The notes under the pieces: generated by a model
Told to the model about the DNA's origin: nothing
The model's database searches: none
What the model saw: only the letters and a program-made list of their open reading frames with translations
Shown here: in pieces, positions 25,222 through 34,167 of the stretch
Layout of the letters: each line of letters opens with the position of its first letter
Position numbering within the stretch: position 1 is the first letter of the stretch
NCBI GenBank assembly: GCA_035531675.1
Contig: DATKSL010000010.1
Coordinates: 1-64,000 of the forward strand
Direction: 5' to 3'
Source: JAJPIG01 sp035531675
Lineage (GTDB): Bacteria; Desulfobacterota; Binatia; Binatales; Binataceae
DNA length: 64,000 bases
Position numbers and translations under genes: made by a program

Positions 25222-26832
25222 ATGCCCGATAGCCAGACCACCGCGCAGCGTCTCGAGCCTCCGCGTCCCGCTGCGGCGATCGAGCCCGCCCATAAATGGC
25301 TGATCGCGATCGCGGTGATGCTCGGCGCGACGCTCGAGATCCTCGACAGTTCGATCGTCAACGTCTCGCTGCCGCATATGCAGGGCACCTTCTCGGCCAG
25401 CGTCGATCAGATCGCGTGGGTGCTGACCAGCTACCTGGTCGCCGCCGGCATCATGATCCCGATGACCGGCTGGATTTCGTCGCGCTTCGGCCGCAAACGC
25501 TACTTCCTGGCCTCGATGACCGGGTTCGTGATCGCCTCGGTGATGTGCGGGGCGGCGCAATCGCTCGACCAGCTGGTGATCTTCCGATTGCTGCAGGGGC
25601 TCGCCGGCGCCGCCATGATCCCGTCGTCGCAGGCCATCCTGATGGAAACCTTTCCGCCCAATGAGCAGCAGATGGCGATGGCGGTGTGGGGCATCGGGCT
25701 GCAGCTCGCGCCGATCGCCGGTCCCACGCTCGGCGGCTGGATTACCGACAACCTTAACTGGCGCTGGAATTTCTATATCAACGTCCCGGTCGGGATCGTC
25801 GCGCTGATCATGGCCTCGGCCTTCCTGCACGATCCGCCCTATCTGCGCCAGAAGCGAACCGGCGGCCGCGTCGACTGGCCCGGAATCGTGCTGCTGGTGG
25901 TCGGCATCGGCCTGCTCGAAGTGGTGGTCGATCGTGGCCAGCGCTCCGAATGGTTCGCGGCGTTGTGGGTGCGCTACCTGAGCATCGCCTCGATCGCGGC
26001 GCTGGCCCTGATGACGCTGCGCGAGTTGCGCTTCCCCGAACCGATCATCGACCTCAGGATGCTCGCCATCCGCGACTTCCTGATCATGGTGGTGCTCGGC
26101 ACCGTCAATATCGGCGCGCTCTATATCATCAATCTGATCACCCCGCTCTTTCTCCAGGAGCTGATGGGTTACACGGCCTGGAAGGCGGGGTTGCTGATGG
26201 TGCCGCGGGCTATCGGCACGCTCGGCGGGATGCTGATAATCGGCCAGCTCGGCCGCAAGAATTACGATACCCGGCCGTTCCTGGGGCTGGGCTTCCTGGT
26301 CATCGCGCTCGGCTTCTATTGCGCCACCGGCTGGGACTTGCAGGTCGATTCGTGGGGCGTCGCCTGGGTCAGCGCCATCCAGGGCTTCGGGATGGGCGTA
26401 GTCTTTCCGATTATGTCATCGACGGCGCTGTCCTGCGTCGGGCGCGAGCGGATGGGCTTTGCGGCCAGCATGTACAACATGGTGCGCAACGTCGGCGCCT
26501 CGATCAGCCTGTCGGCCGCGACCGACGTGCTGGTGAATCACGAGCAGATCCATCAGTCGCGCCTGGTCGAGCATTTTTCGATCTTCGAGGCCTGGAAAAT
26601 GAGCCAGCGCGGGCCGCGCACGCCCGGCGCCCCCAGCTTCCACTTCCTGCCCGGGATCGCAACCCGTCAACATAGCGGATTCGGCGAGCTCTACAGGATG
26701 ATCCAGACGCAGGCGGCGATGCTGGCGTTCAACGATGTCTACCGGCTGCTCGCCTTCGCCATGCTGCTGATGGCGCCGTGGTTCATCTTTCTCAGCAAAC
26801 GAAAAACGTCCGGCGGTCCGGCCGGCCATTAG
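25222..26832 (+). CDS. DHA2-family MFS multidrug exporter (EmrB-like)
   Basis: 536 aa, about 14 hydrophobic segments, inner membrane. Features of the DHA2 drug:H+ antiporters: LEILDSSIVNVSLPHMQG in helix 1 (motif D1), GWISSRFGRKRYF (motif A), FRLLQGLAGAAMIPSSQAIL (motif B), and GLQLAPIAGPTLGGWITDNLNWRWNFYINVPVG (motif C and the conserved W-R-W-x-F-x-x-N-x-P). EmrB works with an EmrA fusion protein and outer-membrane channel; none is adjacent. It overlaps the convergent macro-domain gene by 4 bp. Confidence 0.92.
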   Translation: MPDSQTTAQRLEPPRPAAAIEPAHKWLIAIAVMLGATLEILDSSIVNVSLPHMQGTFSASVDQIAWVLTSYLVAAGIMIPMTGWISSRFGRKRYFLASMTGFVIASVMCGAAQSLDQLVIFRLLQGLAGAAMIPSSQAILMETFPPNEQQMAMAVWGIGLQLAPIAGPTLGGWITDNLNWRWNFYINVPVGIVALIMASAFLHDPPYLRQKRTGGRVDWPGIVLLVVGIGLLEVVVDRGQRSEWFAALWVRYLSIASIAALALMTLRELRFPEPIIDLRMLAIRDFLIMVVLGTVNIGALYIINLITPLFLQELMGYTAWKAGLLMVPRAIGTLGGMLIIGQLGRKNYDTRPFLGLGFLVIALGFYCATGWDLQVDSWGVAWVSAIQGFGMGVVFPIMSSTALSCVGRERMGFAASMYNMVRNVGASISLSAATDVLVNHEQIHQSRLVEHFSIFEAWKMSQRGPRTPGAPSFHFLPGIATRQHSGFGELYRMIQTQAAMLAFNDVYRLLAFAMLLMAPWFIFLSKRKTSGGPAGH

Positions 26833-27365
26833 CAGTCCGGCGGATCCTTCATCCGCGCCAGCACGCGCTCGAACTCCTCCAGCGTCGCGCGATCGAACAG
26901 CACCATCTCGACGCGCTTGAGCGAGCTCGGCCCGTTCAGATGATCGCGAATCGCGGCCAGCATCACCTCCGCGCATCGTGCCACCGGAAATCCGGCCACG
27001 CCGGTGCCGATGGCCGGGAAGGCGATCGATTCGAGCCGCTGCTCCTCGGCGCGTCGCAGCGAGTTCTCGGTCGCGGCGCGCAGGTTCTCTTCACTGGTGG
27101 CCTGTCCCAGGCTCATGCTGGCGGCGTGGATCACGTGGCGCGCCGCGAGCCGCCCACCGCCGGTGATAGCTGCCTCGCCGAGCGCGATGCTGCCGATGCG
27201 GTCGCATTCCTGCTGGATGGTGGGGCCGCCCTTGCGCCGGATGGCGCCGGCGACTCCCGCGCCCAGCATCAGATCGTTGTTGGCGGCGTTCACGATCGCG
27301 TCAACCCGCGACTCCGTGATATCGCCCTGACGAAGCAGAATTTTGGCGCGAAACGGCGAGCCCAT
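26829..27365 (-). CDS. Macro-domain protein (ADP-ribose / O-acetyl-ADP-ribose hydrolase)
   Basis: 178 aa single macro domain. Ligand-binding signatures: QGDITESRVDAIVNAANNDLMLGAGVAGAIRRKGG, the GEAAITGGGRLAARHVIHAA strand-loop, and the phosphate loop FPAIGTGVAGFP. Family members remove ADP-ribose from proteins or deacetylate O-acetyl-ADP-ribose. Asn-Ala-Ala-Asn and the Gly-rich loop are intact, so it is likely active. ATG 27365. It lies between an exporter and a peptide ABC operon, with no clear functional tie. Confidence 0.92.
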   Translation of the reverse strand: MGSPFRAKILLRQGDITESRVDAIVNAANNDLMLGAGVAGAIRRKGGPTIQQECDRIGSIALGEAAITGGGRLAARHVIHAASMSLGQATSEENLRAATENSLRRAEEQRLESIAFPAIGTGVAGFPVARCAEVMLAAIRDHLNGPSSLKRVEMVLFDRATLEEFERVLARMKDPPDC

Positions 27366-27428
27366 GTCCGCCTCCTGCGAAATCCTTCAGCGCTGCGACC
27401 GTGCTTCTGTTATTATCCCGCGTCGCGG

Positions 27429-29015
27429 ATGTGTGAAGCCACCCGAAGGCCCGCCCCGGTCCGTCTCGCCTGCCTGCGCTCGCTGATGACCGGGCTGATG
27501 ATGCTGGCGCTGCTGTGCGGCGCCGCTGGATGCCATCCGGCCGCTACGCTGCCGCCCGGCTATCTCCAGGTCGATATCGAAACCTCGCCGCTCTCGCTCG
27601 ATCCGCGCTTCGGCACCGACGCGATGTCGAGCCGCATCGATGAGCTGCTGTTCGACTCGCTGGTGCGCCTCGACCCGCATCAGCGCCTGGTCGGCGATCT
27701 CGCCGCCTCGATCGAGCGGCCGACGCCGACCGAGCTGGTGTTCCATCTGCGGCCCGGCCTGCGCTTCTCCGACGGCCGCCGGCTGGTCGCGCGCGACGTC
27801 AAGTACAGCTACGAATCGCTGCTTGCGCCGGGCTCGCTCTCGCCGCGCGGCGCGATGTTCAGCGAGCTGGCCGCGATCGCGGCCCCCGACGATGCGACCG
27901 TGGTGATGCGTACCCGCCGCCCCTACGCGCCCGCGCTCGAGATGGCGATGCTCGGCATCGTGCCCGACGGCACCCCGGTCACCGTCCGCGGCACGCTCGG
28001 CGCGCCGCCCGGCTCGGGGCCGTTTGCGGTCGCGGCCTTCACGCGCGATGAGCAGGTGGTGCTGCGGCGCAATCCCTATCGGCCCGCCGCAGCCGGGAGC
28101 CCGCGCGGTATCGTTTTCAAGATCGTACCCGACCCGACCGTGCGGGCGCTCGAGCTGGCCGAGGGCATCTGCGATCTCGCCGAGAACAATATCGAGCCCG
28201 ACCTGCTCGGTTATCTCGGCCGCCAGCCGGGGCTGACGATCGAGCGCTTTCCCGGCACCGCCTACCAGTATATCGCCTTCAATTTCCGCGACCCGCATCT
28301 CCGCGACCTGCGCGTGCGCCGCGCGATTGCCTACGCGCTCGATCGGCGCGCGATCGTCGACCAGATGCGCCATCGCACCGCGCGCCTCGCCAGCGGGATG
28401 TTGTCGCCGGAGAATCCGTACTACACCGGCGACGTGATGCGCTACTCGTACGATCCGGCCAAGGCCGATGCGCTGCTCGATGCGGCCGGTTATCCGCGCC
28501 GCGCCGACGGCTGGCGCGGGCTCGCGTTCGTCTACAAGACCACGCCCGAGGGCGCGCGCCTGGCCGAGGTGTTTCAGGCGATGCTGCGGCGCGTCGGTAT
28601 CCGGCTGACCGTGCGGGTCAACGAGTTCGGAACCTTCTATGGCGATATCCAGCGCAGCGACTTCGACCTGATGTCGCTGCAGTGGGTCGGGATCACCGAT
28701 CCGCATCAATATCAGATGGTGTTCGACTCGAAGATGACGCCGCCGCACGGGCTTAATCGCGGTGACTACTCGAACCCCGCGATGGATCGCCTGGTCGAGG
28801 CTGGCGACACAACCCTCGACCCTGCCGCGCGCCGCGCGATCTATCGAAAGGTGCAGCAGCTTGCCGCGGACGACCTGCCGTACCTCTCGCTCTGGTGGCA
28901 GGACAACGTGGTGGTGATGCAACGCGGGCTCGAGGGCTTCCAACCGTATCCCAACGGCAGCCTGCGCTCGCTCGCCGATCTCCGGCGCGGGCCGCGGCCG
29001 CTGGCGGAGCGTTGA
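27429..29015 (+). CDS. ABC transporter substrate-binding lipoprotein (peptide/nickel type)
   Basis: 528 aa, SBP family 5. Lipoprotein signal peptide: LMTGLMMLALLCGAAGC with Cys34 as lipidation site. The mature part shows the family blocks LSLDPRFGTDAMSSRIDELLFDSLV, FHLRPGLRFSDGRRLVARDVKYS, YIAFNFRDPHLRDLRVRRAIAYALDR and YSYDPAKADALLDAAGY. It captures peptides or similar ligands for the permease pair immediately downstream. The ATG at 27429 fits the signal peptide; upstream sequence in frame is antisense to the macro-domain gene. The dppB-like gene begins 3 nt after its stop. No ATPase genes follow in this window. Confidence 0.9.
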   Translation: MCEATRRPAPVRLACLRSLMTGLMMLALLCGAAGCHPAATLPPGYLQVDIETSPLSLDPRFGTDAMSSRIDELLFDSLVRLDPHQRLVGDLAASIERPTPTELVFHLRPGLRFSDGRRLVARDVKYSYESLLAPGSLSPRGAMFSELAAIAAPDDATVVMRTRRPYAPALEMAMLGIVPDGTPVTVRGTLGAPPGSGPFAVAAFTRDEQVVLRRNPYRPAAAGSPRGIVFKIVPDPTVRALELAEGICDLAENNIEPDLLGYLGRQPGLTIERFPGTAYQYIAFNFRDPHLRDLRVRRAIAYALDRRAIVDQMRHRTARLASGMLSPENPYYTGDVMRYSYDPAKADALLDAAGYPRRADGWRGLAFVYKTTPEGARLAEVFQAMLRRVGIRLTVRVNEFGTFYGDIQRSDFDLMSLQWVGITDPHQYQMVFDSKMTPPHGLNRGDYSNPAMDRLVEAGDTTLDPAARRAIYRKVQQLAADDLPYLSLWWQDNVVVMQRGLEGFQPYPNGSLRSLADLRRGPRPLAER

Positions 29016-29017
29016 CG

Positions 29018-29938
29018 GTGAAACGCTACCTCGCACGCCGTCTCGCCAGTCTGCTGCCGGTCGCGCTGGGCGTCGCGACGCTGACCTTCGCGCTGATCCA
29101 CCTGATCCCCGGCGACCCGGTGGTGGCGATGCTCGGCGAGAACGCTTCGCCGGCCGATATCGTCGGCCTGCGCCATCAACTCGGCCTCGATCGGCCGCTG
29201 TTGGATCAATACGGCGCGTTTCTCTATGGGCTCGCGCACGGCGATCTCGGCCGCTCGATCTCGACTCATGAACCGGTCGCCCGCCTGATAGCCGAGCGCT
29301 TCCCCGCCACCCTCGAACTGGCGCTGGCCGGACTGCTGGTCGCGATCCTGATGGCCTTGCCGCTGGGCCTGGCGGCGGGCGCGAATCCGGGCCGTCCGAT
29401 CGATCTGGGCGCGATGGGCTTCGCGATTCTTGGCGTGTCGGTGCCGCACATCTATCTCGGGCCGCTGCTGATGATCGTCTTCTCGCTGGACTTGCGATGG
29501 CTCCCGCTCACCGGGCGCGGCGGCCTGGCCCATCTGATCCTGCCGGCGCTGACGCTGGGCACGGCGCTGGCCGCGATTCTGGCCCGCATGCTGCGGCAGA
29601 GCCTGGTCTCGGTCGCCGCCGCCGATTACATGCGCACCGCCGCCAGCAAGGGACTCAGCCGGCGCGCCGCGCTGCTTCGCCATGGGCTGCGCAACGCGCT
29701 CACCCCGATGGTGACGCTGCTCGGCCTGCAATTCGGCGCGCTCCTTACCGGCACCATCGTTATCGAGATGATCTTTTCATGGCCCGGACTCGGGCGGCTG
29801 ATGATCGGCGCGATCAGCGCGCGCGATTACCCGCTGGTCGAGGGCTGCGTGCTGACCTTCGCGCTCACCTACGTGGTCGTCAACCTGCTGACCGATCTGG
29901 CCTACGGCTTGATCGACCCCAGGATACGGATGGAATGA
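29018..29938 (+). CDS. ABC transporter permease, DppB/OppB type
   Basis: 306 aa with six hydrophobic segments. N-terminus KRYLARRLASLLPVALGVATLTF and HLIPGDPVVAMLG are typical of DppB-like permeases. The cytoplasmic EAA-like loop is DYMRTAASKGLSRRAALLRHGLRNALTP. The start is GTG 29018, 3 nt after the substrate-binding protein stop. Its stop overlaps the next permease start (ATGA), so translation is coupled. Confidence 0.92.
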   Translation: MKRYLARRLASLLPVALGVATLTFALIHLIPGDPVVAMLGENASPADIVGLRHQLGLDRPLLDQYGAFLYGLAHGDLGRSISTHEPVARLIAERFPATLELALAGLLVAILMALPLGLAAGANPGRPIDLGAMGFAILGVSVPHIYLGPLLMIVFSLDLRWLPLTGRGGLAHLILPALTLGTALAAILARMLRQSLVSVAAADYMRTAASKGLSRRAALLRHGLRNALTPMVTLLGLQFGALLTGTIVIEMIFSWPGLGRLMIGAISARDYPLVEGCVLTFALTYVVVNLLTDLAYGLIDPRIRME

Positions 29939-30737
29939 AGCGCCGCGCCTCCAACGTCTCGCTGCTACTCGGTGCGTCGCTGGTCGCCGCGCTGGTGCTG
30001 AGCGCCGTGTTCGGCCCGATGCTGGTCGGCTCGAATCCCGAGGCGATCGATCTCGCACATGCGCTGGCCGCGCCGAGCCGCGATCACTGGCTCGGATGCG
30101 ACGCACTCGGCCGCGACATCCTGGCCCGGATTCTGTGGGGCGCGCGCATTTCGCTCGGCGTCTCGACCGTCGTGATCGCGCTCTCGCTTATCGCCGGCAG
30201 CCTGATCGGCGGCTTTGCCGCGATGGCCGGCGGACGCGTCGATGAAATCGTGATGCGGGCGGTCGATATCGTGCTCGCTTTCCCGGGTTTTCTGCTGGCG
30301 ATAACGCTGGCTGCGATCCTGGGACCGGGACTGGTCGACCTGATAATCGCGCTGGCGGCGATGGGCTGGACCGGCTATGCGCGGCTGGTCCGCGGCGAGC
30401 TGCTGACGCTGCGCGAGCGCGACTTTGCGCAGGCGGCCCGCGCGCTGGGTGCTCACCCCGCCCGCATCTTGTTCCGCCATCTGCTGCCCGCGCTGAGCGG
30501 GCCGGTGATGGTGCAGGCGAGCTTCGGCGTCGGCGGAATTATCATCGCCGAGGCGGCGCTGTCGTTTCTCGGTCTCGGGGTGCTGCCGCCCGCACCGAGC
30601 TGGGGCAACATGCTCGATTCGGGGCGCGCCTTCCTGCTGGTCGCGCCGCATCTGACGACCGCGCCCGGCGTCGCGATCGGACTGGCGGTGCTCGGCTTCA
30701 ATCTGCTGGGCGACGGCCTCGCCCAGCTCGTCGACTC

Positions 30738-30750
<13 letters not shown>
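29935..30750 (+). CDS. ABC transporter permease, DppC/OppC type
   Basis: 271 aa, second membrane subunit of the importer. Shows HWLGCDALGRDILARILWGARISL near the N-terminus and the EAA loop DFAQAARALGAHPARILFRHLLPALSGPVMVQ. The family C-terminus PSWGNMLDSGRAFL..PHLTTAPGVAI..LAVLGFNLLGDGL is complete. Overlaps dppB-like by 4 nt and mtnA (opposite strand) by 13 bp. The ATP-binding subunits expected for this type are missing here; they may lie elsewhere. Confidence 0.92.
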
Positions 30751-31793
<1,043 letters not shown>

Positions 31794-31872
31794 CGAAGAA
31801 AACTACTTGCGGTTGAAACAGTTGCTGGCGTTCATCGCGACCGACGCTTGATACTGTGCCGAGGCCGAGCGG

Positions 31873-32232
31873 TCAGGATTTTTCGTATGCACCGCGGGAT
31901 TTGCGCTGTGCCAATCCAGCTTCGATCCAGCGAGTGATAGCCGCGAAAATTTCGGCCGGCCGCTTGCTCTTGAGGCCGCGAACGGCGCGCACGTCAGCGG
32001 CGCTGAACTGCTTGGGGAGTTGCTCCAGCACGCTGCGCCAGTTGACGCGGCCGCCGCTCTTCTCGCCGCCGCCGGCGAGTCGGCCGAGGCCGGATTGATG
32101 TTCCTTAAGGCGTTTGAGATGGGCCTCCTTGTCGCGGATCTCTTCGCGTAGGCTGGCCAACAGCGTACGCGCCTGGCTCTGCATCCGGCGCAGGCCGGAA
32201 GTCAGGCGTACCGGATTCTTTTTTCGGGGCAC
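31873..32232 (-). CDS. Hypothetical protein with coiled coil and helix-turn-helix-like C-terminus
   Basis: 119 aa. Residues ~10-45 form a charged helix likely to be a coiled coil (QARTLLASLREEIRDKEAHLKRLKEH). After a Gly-rich linker, VNWRSVLEQLPKQFSAADVRAVRGLKSKRPAEIFAAITRWIEAGLAQRKSRGAYEKS reads as a winged-helix-like DNA-binding unit. It may be a small DNA- or RNA-binding regulator; no named family is recognised. Standing alone between mtnA and a gene-free stretch. Confidence 0.7.
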   Translation of the reverse strand: MPRKKNPVRLTSGLRRMQSQARTLLASLREEIRDKEAHLKRLKEHQSGLGRLAGGGEKSGGRVNWRSVLEQLPKQFSAADVRAVRGLKSKRPAEIFAAITRWIEAGLAQRKSRGAYEKS

Positions 32233-32625
32233 GAGCTAACTCCTTCAGAAGCTGACTGCGCAGGTAAAGTACACTAACCAGAAATGAGCCTCAATAGCTC
32301 ATAAATAAACGATTAACTATCCCTTACGGGAATCTTACTTAGCATCTCGATACGGTCCTCTTTGGGGGGCGAAAGAGCCGATTCCGGTGCCCAAAAAGGG
32401 GGTGCTGTTAGTAGCCTTGGAGGTAACGTCGCTTCCTTTTCTGGGTAGTTTTTACCCTAGGCTTATTTTGACAACAGTGCTATAAGAAACCCGAAGTGCG
32501 ATCCAGATGCTCGCAGCAAGTCTCAAAGCGATAGTCGATGTAGAGCTAGAGCAATTCGGCTTGATGGCCGGGAGATGCGGAAGTCCGCAGAGGCGACGCA
32601 TTTGGAGAATTGTGGGGAGAGCCTA
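32233..32625. other. AT-richer intergenic stretch upstream of the RRM gene
   Basis: 393 bp without a convincing gene, less GC-rich than its surroundings. Small hairpins: CTCTTT/AAAGAG around 32,352-32,371, and GGGTA/TACCC at 32,443-32,457. A TTGACA-like box occurs near 32,468. It holds the divergent promoters of the small hypothetical gene (minus) and the RRM protein (plus), and possibly a long 5' leader for the latter, as is common for RNA-binding/cold-shock-type genes. No specific riboswitch recognised. Confidence 0.4.
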
Positions 32626-32922
32626 ATGGGCCGTAGATTGTATGTCGGTAACCTCGCGTGGACTGTGACCGATCAGGACTTGCAGGAGGCTTTTGCCGAG
32701 GCTGGCAAGGTCGACAGTGCTCAGGTCATCATGGATCGCGCCACCAATCGCTCACGCGGTTTTGGCTTCGTCGAGATGGACGGCGACGATTCCGCTGAAG
32801 CCGCGATCAAGAAGCTGAACGGCCGCGACATCAAGGGCCGCGCAATTCGCGTCAACGAAGCCCAGGCGCGAAGCGGCGGTGGTGGTGGCGGCGGTGGCGG
32901 GCGCGGCGACAGAGATCGCTGA
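32626..32922 (+). CDS. RNA-binding protein with one RRM domain and Gly-rich tail
   Basis: 98 aa. RNP2 LYVGNL at residues 5-10 and RNP1 RGFGFVEM around 45-52 define an RNA recognition motif. The end is a run of nine glycines followed by RGDRDR, as in cyanobacterial/bacterial cold-inducible Rbp proteins. Binds single-stranded RNA, probably as a chaperone. ATG 32626 has GGGGAG 6 nt upstream; an upstream in-frame ATG at 32575 lacks a ribosome site. Confidence 0.92.
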   Translation: MGRRLYVGNLAWTVTDQDLQEAFAEAGKVDSAQVIMDRATNRSRGFGFVEMDGDDSAEAAIKKLNGRDIKGRAIRVNEAQARSGGGGGGGGGRGDRDR

Positions 32923-33109
32923 GCGCGGCAGCGACGCGCTGCCTGTTCGAATTTCGGATCGCTCTTAGCGACGGCGCACAGCGTCGTCTCAGGGACAGTC
33001 GTGGCCGGGTGACCGACCGCCGTATGCCTACCCGCGCGGTGCGCCGCCGACCGCGCCGGGTTGCGACCTGGAGCGGACCACGCCGCTAACCGCCGAGGAG
33101 GAAATAATC

Positions 33110-33508
33110 ATGACCGCAGACGAACGTAAGGCGCTCGCGATCAAGTTCATCGATAACTTCAGCAAGCGCGATCCGGCGGTCTTCGCCGACAACATCACCG
33201 ACGACTTCGAATTCGAGATCATGGGCAAATTGCCGGGGCTCGAACCGTTGCACGGCAAAGCGAATTTCATCCGCTCCTTCATCCCGATGCTCGAAGGGGG
33301 ATTTCCCAAGGGCTTCAACTTCAAGTTCATCACGGCGATCTGCGAGGGACCGCACGTCGCGATTCAAGGCACCTCCGACACCGCCGCCGCTAATGGCCGC
33401 AAGTATGCGAATCGCTATCATTGGTACGTGCGCTTCGACGGCGACAAGATCGCGCAGCTTCGCGAGTACGCCGATACCGATCACATCCGGCAGACCCTCG
33501 CCGATTAG
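33110..33508 (+). CDS. SnoaL-like / NTF2-fold protein
   Basis: 132 aa. The pattern ALAIKFIDNFSKRDPAVFADNITDDFEFEIMG...GKANFIRSF and the C-terminal YHWYVRFDGDKIAQLREYADTDHIRQTL is that of the SnoaL-like polyketide-cyclase/NTF2 superfamily. These are small cone-shaped enzymes or binding proteins; the specific reaction cannot be told. ATG 33110 is preceded by GAGGAGG with good spacing. It stands alone and ends in a strong hairpin. Confidence 0.82.
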   Translation: MTADERKALAIKFIDNFSKRDPAVFADNITDDFEFEIMGKLPGLEPLHGKANFIRSFIPMLEGGFPKGFNFKFITAICEGPHVAIQGTSDTAAANGRKYANRYHWYVRFDGDKIAQLREYADTDHIRQTLAD

Positions 33509-33570
33509 CGTCGATTAGGTGGATAGACCGGGGGTGGTGGTCTGCTCGCTGCCTGATTTTCCAGCAAAAA

Positions 33571-33604
33571 GGGGCCGGACAGGCTTGCGCCTGTCCGACC
33601 CCCG
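33571..33604 (+). terminator. Hairpin downstream of the SnoaL-like gene
   Basis: GGACAGGC (33577-33584) pairs perfectly with GCCTGTCC (33589-33596) across a TTGC loop, extended by the flanking G-run and C-run. GGTGGTC and GACCACC copies flank it further out. No long T-run follows, so either a terminator or a processing hairpin. Confidence 0.5.
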
Positions 33605-33787
33605 GTTGGCCGGGAAAAGGGGGGCAAACCCCGACCACCGGGCGGTAATTGTACGCGCTCCAACGCTACTTGCAATAACCCTAGATTGTAAAATTTAACG
33701 CCTGATTAGCCCGAGGTTCGCTAATTCGGGGCATCGTAGGCCGGCGTTGTACCTGGCATCGTATCGCGCGGGGCCGGCTGGCCAGCC

Positions 33788-34060
33788 TCAAGACTCAACT
33801 CCGCCGCCGATCGCCGGCAGAAAAAAGATCTCGCTATCTTCCTTGACCGGCGCCTGGATCGCTTCGGTCTGCGCCTCGCCATCGATCGAGGCCACCACCG
33901 AGCCCTTGAGCTCGCCATCGTCGAGCAGATGGGCGCTGATTCCGGGGAAGCGGCGCTCCAAATCGTTGATGATCTCGCGCAGGTTTCGTCCGCTGGCCGC
34001 GACCCGTTCGGCGCCGCCCGTGAAGCTCCGGAGCAGGGCGGGAATGATTACTGTCGCCAT
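33788..34060 (-). CDS. MoaD/ThiS-family sulfur carrier with non-terminal Gly-Gly
   Basis: 90 aa ubiquitin-like protein. Core pattern VIIPALLRSFTGG, LREIINDLERRFPGISAHLLDDG and EDSEIFFLPAIGGG. Classic MoaD and ThiS end in Gly-Gly, which is thiocarboxylated; here the GGG is followed by Val-Glu-Ser. Such tails must be removed by a peptidase before use in some relatives (family knowledge for QbsE-like carriers). It is the last gene of the leftward molybdenum hydroxylase operon, which suggests a role in molybdopterin supply or cofactor sulfuration. Confidence 0.82.
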   Translation of the reverse strand: MATVIIPALLRSFTGGAERVAASGRNLREIINDLERRFPGISAHLLDDGELKGSVVASIDGEAQTEAIQAPVKEDSEIFFLPAIGGGVES

Positions 34061-34167
34061 GGTGCTACCCGATACGCTCGCCCGCTGCCGACGGCCGGCG
34101 AGCCTGAGGTCGCGGATCAGGCTGCCAGAGCCAACGACAGCCTAATCCGGCTGGAAACGATCTTCGA

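Noticed and set aside
27387..29036. 549-codon minus-strand frame
   Set aside because: Antisense to the substrate-binding lipoprotein gene, no motif.
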